Assembly (NCBI GenBank): GCA_016781725.1
Contig: JADDPU010000409.1
Coordinates: 1,620 to 15,831 of the forward strand
Direction of reading: 5' to 3'
Source: Rubrobacter sp.
GTDB taxonomy: Bacteria; Actinomycetota; Rubrobacteria; Rubrobacterales; Rubrobacteraceae
Length of the DNA stretch: 14,212 nucleotides
Shown here: positions 1 to 7,639 of the stretch, piece by piece
Numbering within the stretch: the first letter of the stretch is position 1
Layout: the number at the start of each line of letters is the position of its first letter
Translations under genes and position numbers: made by a program
The notes under the pieces: generated by a model
What the model saw: only the letters and a program-made list of their open reading frames with translations
Database searches by the model: none
What the model was told of the DNA's origin: nothing

Positions 1-2226
1 CTGCGGCACGCCCACGTGGACCCCGGTAAAGGTGAGCTTCTCCACCCAGGCGGAGAAGCGCACGAGCAGCTCGGTCAGCCAGTCGACGGCATCCGGCATG
101 CGGTCGACGCCTCTCTCTACCCAGCTTGAGATACCGCCGCTTATCATGGTGAGCCCGCCGAGCACGCCGGGCGCGCGACCGACGCCTCTTTCTATCCACC
201 CCGAAGCGTCACCGCTCGCCCTGGTCAGCCAACCAAAGACGCCCGGCGCGCGGCCGACGCCTTCCCTCTCCACCCAGCCCGAGGTATCGCCGCTCACCCT
301 GGTCAGCCAGCCGAGCACACCGGGCGCCTGGGCCGCCCTTTCCTCTCTCTCTTCCTCATCCTCCCAGGTTGAGGTCGGCGCCGCGGCCTCCGCTGCCTGG
401 CTAATGAGGCGCTGCTCCTCCCAGGTCTCCCTGGCGGCGTGGAGCCTGCTCGCCGGAGCCGGGACGCCCGTCGCCCGGTCGATCAACTCCGTATCCACCC
501 GGTCGAGAAGGCTTCCGAGCTTCTTGCTCGGTTGGATAAAGGCCACGTCGTAGAGCTCGTCCAGCCAGAACCGGTTCAGGGCGAGGTTGTAAATACCCCT
601 CGTCTTGAAGAAGAGCAACCCCGGTCGTTCCGGCCTGAACCGGTCGAGGTAGAGCGGCGTGAACCATCCGGCGACCAGGAGCAGGACCATGAACCCCATG
701 AGGATCAAGGCGAGCGGCAGGCTGCCGTCGGGCACCCCCGGCTGCGCGGAGATGACCGGCGCCAGAAACTCCTGGAACCAGCTACCATTCACCCCGCCCG
801 GCAACATCCCGAGGGCCAGCCCGATCGCCACTATCACGACCAGGACCACCAGCGGCTTCACCACCGTCCACGGCGACCTGTGGTGTTCGGCTCCATGTTC
901 CCCGTGCGCTTCCTCGTAAAAGGCCACGTGGACCATTCGGCCCGTGGCGAACGCGGCGGAGAACGCCGCCACCGCCCCGAGAGCGAGGAGGATATAAAAC
1001 CCCTCCGAGAAGGCGCGGCCGAGGACCTCGCTCTGCCACCACCCGGAGAGGAAGGGGAAGGCCATCAATCCCACCGCGCCCAGCAAGAACAGCTGGTACG
1101 TGAGCGGGACGGACTCTCTGAGCCTACCCACCTTGCGCACGTCCGGCCCGCCGTGCAGGTGATGCAGGATGGACGGCGCCGTGAGGAACAGGAGCGTCTT
1201 GAAGAAGGCGTGCGCCGCCAGGTGGAAGATCGCCACCGGATAGGCCCCGAAGCCGCAGGCCAGGAACATCAGGCCGAGCTGAGTGGTCGTCGAGTAGGCC
1301 AGGAGGCTCTTGATGTCGGTCTGCACCAGACCGATCACGGCGCCGAACAGGGCGGTCGCCGCCCCAACGATGGCGACTACCAGCAGCGCGTCCGGGGCCC
1401 GATCGTAGATGTCGTGGCTGCGGGTTATCATGTAAACGCCGGCCGTCACCATGGTCGCAGCGTGGATCAAGGCGCTGGAGGGCGTGGGTCCTTCCATGGC
1501 GCGGGCCAGCCACGTGACGAGCGGCAGTTGAGCCGACTTGCCGACGGCCCCGAGCAACAGGCACAGGCCGATGGCGGTGAGGGTCCCGGTGTCGACCGTC
1601 CCGGCCCGGGCGAAGACCTCCGAATAGTCGGTCGTCTGAAAGCTGGCGAAGATCAGGAAGATCCCCAGCAGGAAGCCCGCGTCGCCGACACGGTTCATGA
1701 CGAAAGCCTTCGTGCCGGCCTGCGCCGCAGACGTCCGTTCGTAGTAATAGCCGATGAGCAGGTAAGAGCAGACGCCCACGCTCTCCCACCCCAAAAAGAG
1801 GAGGACGTAGTTGTTCGCCATCACCAACACCAGCATGGCGAAGACGAACAGGGGCATGACTGTGAAGAAGCGCGAGAAGCCCCTCTCGTTGTGCATGTAG
1901 TTGATGGAGAAAACCGCGATCAGGAAACTGATGCCCGTGGTCACGAGCATCATGACCACGGATAAGGAGTCGACGAGGAAGGCGAAATTCACGTTGAGGT
2001 CGCCGCTGAACAGCCAGCGGTAAACGACGACCTCGCGGGGGGTCGGGTCTAAGAGGACCTGGACGAGAACCCACAGAGAGCCCAGGAACGAGAGGAAGAT
2101 CGAGCCGCACGCCAGCCGGTGCACGGCGACGGCGGAGTACCGTTCGCCGAAGAGCGCGTTAAGCCCATTGGCAAGCGCCGCGAGGAGGGGGAGTCCCACG
2201 ATGAGGACGACGATGAGGTCGAACAC
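1..2226 (-). CDS. NuoL/DabB-family proton-translocating membrane subunit, 3' end cut by window edge
   Basis: The frame is open from a GTG at 2226 to base 1 (742 residues, no stop), so the gene is incomplete. The GTG lies 1 base after the dabA stop, with a GGAGGGAGA ribosome-binding stretch inside the end of dabA, so translation is probably coupled. The protein is an antiporter-like membrane subunit of the ND5/NuoL type. Visible NuoL landmarks are WESVGVCSYLLIGYY (E148, TM5 acid), GAVGKSAQLPL (K230, TM7 lysine), EGPTPSSALIHAATM (H255), QTDIKSLLAYS (K306) and FHLAAHAFFK (H335, H339, K343). A C-terminal NuoL-like module includes FWLDELYD near 553-560. The TM12 motif, normally with Ser-Lys-Asp, reads SGWWQSEVL (394-402) and has no lysine. 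An acidic linker (about 621-630) is followed by three to four 25-residue repeats. By context it should be a membrane partner of DabA (role of DabB/MpsA) rather than a normal complex I subunit; this is inference. A displaced complex I NuoL is the alternative. Confidence 0.9.
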   Translation of the reverse strand, partial: MFDLIVVLIVGLPLLAALANGLNALFGERYSAVAVHRLACGSIFLSFLGSLWVLVQVLLDPTPREVVVYRWLFSGDLNVNFAFLVDSLSVVMMLVTTGISFLIAVFSINYMHNERGFSRFFTVMPLFVFAMLVLVMANNYVLLFLGWESVGVCSYLLIGYYYERTSAAQAGTKAFVMNRVGDAGFLLGIFLIFASFQTTDYSEVFARAGTVDTGTLTAIGLCLLLGAVGKSAQLPLVTWLARAMEGPTPSSALIHAATMVTAGVYMITRSHDIYDRAPDALLVVAIVGAATALFGAVIGLVQTDIKSLLAYSTTTQLGLMFLACGFGAYPVAIFHLAAHAFFKTLLFLTAPSILHHLHGGPDVRKVGRLRESVPLTYQLFLLGAVGLMAFPFLSGWWQSEVLGRAFSEGFYILLALGAVAAFSAAFATGRMVHVAFYEEAHGEHGAEHHRSPWTVVKPLVVLVVIVAIGLALGMLPGGVNGSWFQEFLAPVISAQPGVPDGSLPLALILMGFMVLLLVAGWFTPLYLDRFRPERPGLLFFKTRGIYNLALNRFWLDELYDVAFIQPSKKLGSLLDRVDTELIDRATGVPAPASRLHAARETWEEQRLISQAAEAAAPTSTWEDEEEREERAAQAPGVLGWLTRVSGDTSGWVEREGVGRAPGVFGWLTRASGDASGWIERGVGRAPGVLGGLTMISGGISSWVERGVDRMPDAVDWLTELLVRFSAWVEKLTFTGVHVGVPQ
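28..327 (-). repeat. Tandem 75-bp coding repeats in the NuoL-like C-terminus
   Basis: Read on the minus strand, three successive units of 26, 25 and 25 residues (327-250, 249-175, 174-100) follow the pattern APGV.GWLTR.SGD.SGW(V/I)ER..GR. A fourth, degraded unit starts at 99 (MPDAVDWLTELL, then FSAWVEK). The period is 75-78 bases and the similarity is visible at DNA level, for example the recurring GGTCAGCCA and GGGCGC blocks on the plus strand. The units extend the C-terminal segment of the NuoL-like protein, beyond the region typical of the family. Residue identity is high in W, L, T, G and ER positions, suggesting relatively recent duplication with selection on the reading frame. Confidence 0.85.
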
Positions 2227-2227
2227 G

Positions 2228-5200
2228 CTAATCTCTCCCTCCGTCCTGCACGATCAGGGCCGGAGGAAGGAAATCCGTCTTCCCCTTGTACCACTCGAAG
2301 GACGATTTCACTTCCGGCAGCGGTGACAGCGGCTCATCCCACAAGACGAAGCCGACGCCGGGCACGAACAGATGAAAGTCTCCGGTGTCCGGGTCCATGG
2401 CGATCAGGTGCACCCAAGCGTTGTCGAGGAGCTCCTGGATGGACTCTTGACGACCGTAGATCTCACCCAGGATTGCGTTGCTCGATTCGACGATCAGCTG
2501 GAGCCGCATGGGCTCGTGGACTTCGACCATCTGCTTGGGAAGCCCGGTGCGAAGGTCGCTCACGGCCCCTTCCATCACCCCGATCAGGCCGTAAACGTTG
2601 TGCGGGACCTTCGTGCCGCTTCCGTACTTCTGGTTGTCGACCGTAGAGAAGTAGTACTCCAGGTTGATACCCGCCCCTACCGGACCCACAGCCAGCAGGA
2701 TCCTCTCCAGGATCGTGCCGTCTGGGTCCTGGGTGGGATCGTAGGAGATCAAGAACGGCCTGCGATCCAGGAACAGCCCCTGCGTGATGGAGCGCCGCCC
2801 GACTACGGCGAAGGCGTTGGTGGCATGGCCCCATTCGGGGCGCACCTGGCTGAGGTCCACGGAGCGGCCCTCGATGTGACGCAGCGACCGCCTGGGGGAA
2901 ACATCTTTGGGAGCGGAGGCGAAGCGCCGGCAGCGCTCCTGGGCCGACCGGGAGCGCGCCTCGTCCAGGTCGGCGACCAGGTTTCGAAACTCTCTCTGGT
3001 GCGTCTCCGGGATGTCCTCGACATCGAAGAAGGTGTAGAGCTCGGAGGCGGTGTTGTGCTGCGAACCAACGAACCAGGTGTCCTCGGGGATGTCGATGCC
3101 GCGCTCGCGGAGAATGGAGCGAACCGCCGCGCGATTGACCATAGCGGCGAAGGCGCGGGCGTTGGGTCCTCCATGCTTACCGCCGCAGGCCCCGCAATCG
3201 TGCGCCGACTCGTGGGGGTTGTTCAGGCTGGAGGAGCCGTGCCCGGTGAAGACCACCAGGCGGGCGAAACCATAGGTGAGGCCGAGGTTGCGCAACATCG
3301 TCTCCACCCGGTCGGCCTGCTCTTCGGTGGTAAATCCGAGCCGGAACGTACCGTCGCTCGCTTGGCCCGGCTCGACCTCGACGGCCAGGGCGGTGCGTAC
3401 CGGCGGCACCAGGCGACGGTGCACTTTCTCCGCGATCCTGGAGTAACGGTGGGGCGAGAGTATCTTCCCGAACAGCGGTATCCCCTGGAGGAAGCCGACC
3501 AGATCCACGACGAAGTAGGCCGAGACGGCGTTGCGTTCGGTCTCCCAGTAGGCGTTGTGAAACACCTCCTCCCACTTGGCGCGCGAGCCGTGAGTCTTCA
3601 GGCGTTCCGCCTCCTCCGGGCGAGGGACTTCCTCGATCTTGTGGACGGGATGGATGACGGGCGGGCAGAGAGGGGTGGTGTGGTGGCCGTCCATGGCCTG
3701 GTATTGTATGGCGACGCCGAAGAAGCCGGCCGCTCCCAAGGTCTCGTATCTCGGGTCCAGCTCCTCGAAGTGCCGGCGGATGGCCTCCTCGCGCTCGTCG
3801 ATACAGAACACGACCTGGGCCCGAGGCCGCGCGTCCCTCGTCTTCCAGCGCCCCTTCCCACGGTTATTGGCCAGGGCGTTGAGGATCCGCTCCCGGTAGT
3901 GGCGCTCGTAGGCCACGATCCAGACCGGCCCGTGCGCCGAGGAGGGAAAAGCGTCTAAGGCGCCGATCAAACGGTCTCGCTCTTCGCGCGACAGAGACCG
4001 GACCTCCTCCCCTGTGAGGCCGAGGAACTGGGCCAGGTGAAACAGCCGCCACGCACTGCCGTACACCGTGTGACCGGTGGATTGCGCCGATGCGCCGCTC
4101 TCGCGGTACGTCCAGATCATATCGGCCAAACTTTGCCAGCGGTCATCTTCGGGGCCGCCGGAAGCCGACTTATCCGCCACTAGGACCCGCGCTTGCTCGG
4201 CGAGATAGTCGGGCAGATCGCCCTGCTGCAGCTCGCGGCGCACGAAAAACTCGGCAGGGTGAGCTTCGAAGTAGTGGCGCAGGCTCTCCACGCTACCGTC
4301 GAGGCGCCAGGTGTCGCTGCAGAGCTTTTGGACCAGCCGCGTTTCGTAGAACAGCCTTACGGCGAGGTACTGGATCAGGTCTATCGGCTGCGTCTCCTGC
4401 CTGGGGTAGTGGGGATGGCTCTCGCGCCAGCCGATCATGCCAGCCCATCCGGAGAGCTGCACCATCAGCCGGCCCAGGTACTTGCCCCAATGCTCTTCGT
4501 GGACGCCCAGGACATGGAGGTGGTGTATGACGGCGTCTCTGGCAAGGGCGGGGAGATGATGAAGCGCGTCCCGCCAGCCGGGGAGATCGTCAAACTCGAA
4601 GGACCAATCCTTTTCGGTGAGGCTCTTCCAGGCGTCGTAGAAGCCGAGCGCGCGACCCGGCATGCGCCAGGCCGCCAACCCCTCGTCGAGAAAGGCCGCG
4701 CAGCGCTTGATCATGTAGCTGTTGACGCGCCCGGTCAGGTCCTCGCCGGTGAGCTCTTGCAGGAAGTCGCTGTGAGACCGGTCGCGCCCGAGCCGGCCCA
4801 GCTCGTCCGTGAGGGTCTCGTTTATAAACTCCAACATCCGGCGCCTTGGATCCCGCCGGCGGAGTTCCTCCAGGAGGTCGGGATATCCCGTCTGCCCCTC
4901 CCGCAAAGATAGGAGGATCTCCAGAGCGGCGAGCCCCCTCCGGTTTAGACTCGTCATCCCCAAGTCGTGGAGAACCAACCAGCAGAGATGGGCCGCCTCC
5001 AACGTGGAGGCCTCATCCTCGAAGACCTCGTCGCCCTCCGCGCCTTCCCGCAAATGGTCCAGCTCGGCCTGGACGACGGCCCGAATAGCGGTCCTGAGAT
5101 CTTCGGTGAGCGGGATGGGGGGACCTCCCCACCGCTCCATGTACCTGAACTGCTCCTCCAGCCGCTCCGCTAGAGCATCCGGGTCCCGCTCCCCAAAGTG

Positions 5201-6136
5201 CTGGGGCTCGGTCGGCGAGAGCGGGTCTTCGAGGCCATAGGTGGCCAGACACGCATTCCAGAGGGAGAGGATCGCGTAGGCTTCCGTATCTCCCCCAAAA
5301 TGCTTCGCGATATCATCGAAGGTGCCACGGATGCCGAAGTGCCGCCGCGCCAGTGCCTTCAACAGCCGCGCCTCGGCGTCGAGCCAGAGCCGGCGTATCT
5401 GGTCGCGCTCCGTTTCGTTGATGGGAGCAGCGCCAAACCGGCGGTCGATGCACCCGAGGTAGCCTTCCCACCGGTCGGTGGGGACCGCCAGGGCGCGCAG
5501 CCCGGCCTCCACGGCTCCGGAGTCGCCCCGGCGCTCTTTTATCGCGCTCTGAACTTCGGCGCGCAGCCATCCGGGCAGATCCAGGTTGGTGTGGGCTTGC
5601 ATCCAATCCGCGAGGGTCCACTCTCGACCTACGAGATCCAGGCCACGTGTGAGCTCGTCCGCTGCTTTCTCCAGCAACGCCGCGCGCGCCTCGGCCGGGA
5701 CGTCTCCGCGCAAGCGCCGGGTCGCATCCCGCTCGTACACCTCGAAGCGTAGCCGGGCGGGCTCGATGGATTCGATGCCGTGGAGCAGATGAACGCGGCG
5801 AACCTCTCCGGCCTCGATCGGCCGTCCTCCTACCGTTGTAAGCGACTCCTCTTCCGGGGAGAATGGACGGCCCTTCATGGCCACGCTGATGTCTTCGTCC
5901 GTGATCCTGCCCGACGCGTAGAAGCCGCGGTACTCCTCGTTCGAGAAGTATCCGCGGCCACCCAGCACGCGATGGGCTTCGGCGACCGCCTCCTCGAAAG
6001 GAAGGTGCTGCAAACCATGCAGGGTGTTGTGATGGATGAACGTGGAGATCGGTCCCTGGCTGGCCAAGAGGTGGCTGAAATGATCCACCTCGTGCTTGAG
6101 GTGGTGGCGCATCTCGTTGGTAATATTCAGAGCCAT
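2228..6136 (-). CDS. dabA: DabA-family (DUF2309/UPF0753) inorganic-carbon uptake protein, long form
   Basis: The protein has 1302 residues, with its start ATG 2 bases after the NuoM-like stop. DabA proteins are peripheral, zinc-containing, beta-carbonic-anhydrase-like subunits. They work with a NuoL-like membrane protein to hydrate CO2 to bicarbonate in an ion-gradient-driven way (known from Halothiobacillus DabAB and Staphylococcus MpsAB). The family N-terminal motif is seen at about 30-52 (FIHHNTLHGLQHLPFEEA). The predicted metal site is C778 and D780 (VVFCIDERE) plus H966 (FTGHGSS) and C981 (HDCGACGG); the 15-residue spacing of the last two fits the published Cys-Asp-His-Cys ligands of DabA2. 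GWAGMIGWRE (563-572) is another family-like block. Characterised members are about 800-900 residues; the excess of about 430 lies N-terminal to the CxD motif. No signal peptide or convincing membrane segment is visible, which agrees with a cytoplasmic peripheral role. The family assignment is firm; activity and substrate are inferred. Confidence 0.95.
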   Translation of the reverse strand: MALNITNEMRHHLKHEVDHFSHLLASQGPISTFIHHNTLHGLQHLPFEEAVAEAHRVLGGRGYFSNEEYRGFYASGRITDEDISVAMKGRPFSPEEESLTTVGGRPIEAGEVRRVHLLHGIESIEPARLRFEVYERDATRRLRGDVPAEARAALLEKAADELTRGLDLVGREWTLADWMQAHTNLDLPGWLRAEVQSAIKERRGDSGAVEAGLRALAVPTDRWEGYLGCIDRRFGAAPINETERDQIRRLWLDAEARLLKALARRHFGIRGTFDDIAKHFGGDTEAYAILSLWNACLATYGLEDPLSPTEPQHFGERDPDALAERLEEQFRYMERWGGPPIPLTEDLRTAIRAVVQAELDHLREGAEGDEVFEDEASTLEAAHLCWLVLHDLGMTSLNRRGLAALEILLSLREGQTGYPDLLEELRRRDPRRRMLEFINETLTDELGRLGRDRSHSDFLQELTGEDLTGRVNSYMIKRCAAFLDEGLAAWRMPGRALGFYDAWKSLTEKDWSFEFDDLPGWRDALHHLPALARDAVIHHLHVLGVHEEHWGKYLGRLMVQLSGWAGMIGWRESHPHYPRQETQPIDLIQYLAVRLFYETRLVQKLCSDTWRLDGSVESLRHYFEAHPAEFFVRRELQQGDLPDYLAEQARVLVADKSASGGPEDDRWQSLADMIWTYRESGASAQSTGHTVYGSAWRLFHLAQFLGLTGEEVRSLSREERDRLIGALDAFPSSAHGPVWIVAYERHYRERILNALANNRGKGRWKTRDARPRAQVVFCIDEREEAIRRHFEELDPRYETLGAAGFFGVAIQYQAMDGHHTTPLCPPVIHPVHKIEEVPRPEEAERLKTHGSRAKWEEVFHNAYWETERNAVSAYFVVDLVGFLQGIPLFGKILSPHRYSRIAEKVHRRLVPPVRTALAVEVEPGQASDGTFRLGFTTEEQADRVETMLRNLGLTYGFARLVVFTGHGSSSLNNPHESAHDCGACGGKHGGPNARAFAAMVNRAAVRSILRERGIDIPEDTWFVGSQHNTASELYTFFDVEDIPETHQREFRNLVADLDEARSRSAQERCRRFASAPKDVSPRRSLRHIEGRSVDLSQVRPEWGHATNAFAVVGRRSITQGLFLDRRPFLISYDPTQDPDGTILERILLAVGPVGAGINLEYYFSTVDNQKYGSGTKVPHNVYGLIGVMEGAVSDLRTGLPKQMVEVHEPMRLQLIVESSNAILGEIYGRQESIQELLDNAWVHLIAMDPDTGDFHLFVPGVGFVLWDEPLSPLPEVKSSFEWYKGKTDFLPPALIVQDGGRD

Positions 6137-6138
6137 CT

Positions 6139-7599
6139 CTACTCCTCGAAGAGGGTCGCCATCTGCGTTAGCGTCGTGTCCATGAGCCCCAGGGCCACGC
6201 TGGGGAAGAGACCCAGGATAAGCATCAGCGCCGCCAGGGGCGCGACCGCCACCAGTTCGCGCCCGCCAATGTCCTTAAGGCCCGCCCATTTCGGGTTCAG
6301 CGGGCCCATGAACATTCTCCCGATCGTCCGCAGGGAGTATGCGGCGGTGACGAGGATGCCGAGGAGGGCGATGATGACGTACAATCCCCACCGCTGGAAC
6401 CCGCCCACCAACACGTGGAACTCGCTCACGAACTGGGCCAGCCCCGGGAGACCCATCGACGCCAGGAGAGCCAGCGACATCAGGATCGAAAAAACCGGGA
6501 CGCTCGCCATCAGCCCCCCGAATTCTGTCAGGTCCCGGGTGTGCGCCCGTTCATAGATGACGCCCACCAGGAGGAACAGCGCCGCGGTTATAACGCCGTG
6601 CGTCACCATCATCATCACGGCCCCGGTGAAGCCGGTGGCGTTTAGCGCGGCGATGCCTACCAGCACGAAGCCCATATGGTCGATGGACGAAAAGGCCACC
6701 ATCGATTTCAGGTCCGTTTGCCGCCAGGCCAGCAGGGCGCCGTACATGATGTTGATGAACCCGAGGGCCAGCAGAAATGGCGCAAACCACTCCAGGCCCA
6801 GCGGCAAGAGCTCGCTGACGCGCAGGAGACCGTAGGCCCCCAACTTCAGCAAGATGCCCGACAGGAGCATGCTCACGGGCGTGGGGGCCTCCACGTGCGC
6901 CAGGGGCAGCCAGCCGTGCAACGGGAAAATGGGGATCTTGACCGCGAAGCCGAGGAAAAAGGCGAGGAAGGGGCCTATCTGGAACGCCTGGGTCCAACCC
7001 TCGCGCGCCTCTGTCAGCTCCAGCATGTTGAAGGTGCGCGGGTCAGAGTTGAGATAGACGGCGATGATACCCAGGAGCATAAAGATGGACCCGACCAGGG
7101 TGTACAGGAAGAAGCTCATGGCAGCCGCGTCCTTCCGCTGTCCGCCCCACAGCCCGATCAGGAAAAACATCGGGACCAGGCCAACCTCGTAGAACACGTA
7201 GAACAGGAACCAGTCCTGCGCGACGAAGACCCCCAGGACCGCAAACTCGAGCAGCAGGAACCAGGCGAAATAGCCCTTGACGCCGTCCTGGATGCCGAAG
7301 GACGCGATCACGGCGACCAGCGTTATGAGGGTCGTCAGGAGGATCAGCGGGAAGGACAGGCCGTCGATGCCCAGGGCATACGTCATGCCCAGCTCGGGGA
7401 TCCACTCGCGACGCTCGGTGAATTGCAGCGCGGTGGTGTTTCGATTGAAGCTGAACAACAGGCTCCAGGAAAGGACGAAAGAGAGGGCCGTGAATACGAG
7501 CGCGACGCTCTGGATCAGCTGCACCCTCTGCTTGGGCAGGAATAAGATAACCAGGACGCCCAAGAGCGGGAGCCAGGTGATCGTGCTCAGAATAGGCAT
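6139..7599 (-). CDS. NuoM-family (ND4-like) proton-translocating membrane subunit
   Basis: The protein has 486 residues and is almost entirely hydrophobic, with about 14 membrane segments expected for the family (E. coli NuoM is about 509). Key charged residues of the proton path are all present: E138 (YEVGLVPMFFLIG, TM5), K221 (AVKIPIFPLHGWLPLAHVEA, TM7), K252 (ILLKLGAYG, TM8), H334 (THGVITAALF) and E393 (GLAQFVSEFHVL, TM12). The start is supported by a GGGAGGAG site 6 bases upstream. It follows the SulP gene by 39 bases and precedes dabA by 2 bases. No other complex I genes (nuoA-K, nuoN) are seen around it, so it probably works with DabA and the NuoL-like protein in a dedicated CO2/bicarbonate uptake complex, comparable to NdhD3/NdhD4 in cyanobacteria. 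That role is inference; the family is clear. Confidence 0.93.
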   Translation of the reverse strand: MPILSTITWLPLLGVLVILFLPKQRVQLIQSVALVFTALSFVLSWSLLFSFNRNTTALQFTERREWIPELGMTYALGIDGLSFPLILLTTLITLVAVIASFGIQDGVKGYFAWFLLLEFAVLGVFVAQDWFLFYVFYEVGLVPMFFLIGLWGGQRKDAAAMSFFLYTLVGSIFMLLGIIAVYLNSDPRTFNMLELTEAREGWTQAFQIGPFLAFFLGFAVKIPIFPLHGWLPLAHVEAPTPVSMLLSGILLKLGAYGLLRVSELLPLGLEWFAPFLLALGFINIMYGALLAWRQTDLKSMVAFSSIDHMGFVLVGIAALNATGFTGAVMMMVTHGVITAALFLLVGVIYERAHTRDLTEFGGLMASVPVFSILMSLALLASMGLPGLAQFVSEFHVLVGGFQRWGLYVIIALLGILVTAAYSLRTIGRMFMGPLNPKWAGLKDIGGRELVAVAPLAALMLILGLFPSVALGLMDTTLTQMATLFEE

Positions 7600-7605
7600 A
7601 AGCTG

Positions 7606-7613
7606 CTCCTCCC
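7606..7613 (-). promoter_or_regulatory. Ribosome-binding site of the NuoM-like gene
   Basis: GGGAGGAG on the minus strand ends 6 bases before the ATG at 7599. It is the strongest ribosome-binding site in the operon and fixes this start. It lies in the 40-base gap after the SulP stop, where no terminator-like hairpin is seen, so read-through from the SulP gene is likely. Confidence 0.7.
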
Positions 7614-7639
7614 GGTCCTCGCCCTACGATGCCGCTCCA

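Noticed and set aside
439..1965. Long plus-strand frame of 508 codons
   Set aside because: It lies opposite the NuoL-like gene; the product is charged, histidine- and glutamine-rich low-complexity sequence without family resemblance, typical of the antisense frame of a GC-rich membrane protein gene.
1124..2110. Minus-strand frame of 328 codons
   Set aside because: Same strand as the NuoL-like gene but shifted; the product is Arg/Pro/Gly-rich and unlike any protein, whereas the true frame gives a clear NuoL sequence along its whole length.
2372..3958. Plus-strand frame of 528 codons opposite dabA
   Set aside because: No recognisable domain, and the opposite strand carries an uninterrupted DabA with conserved metal ligands.
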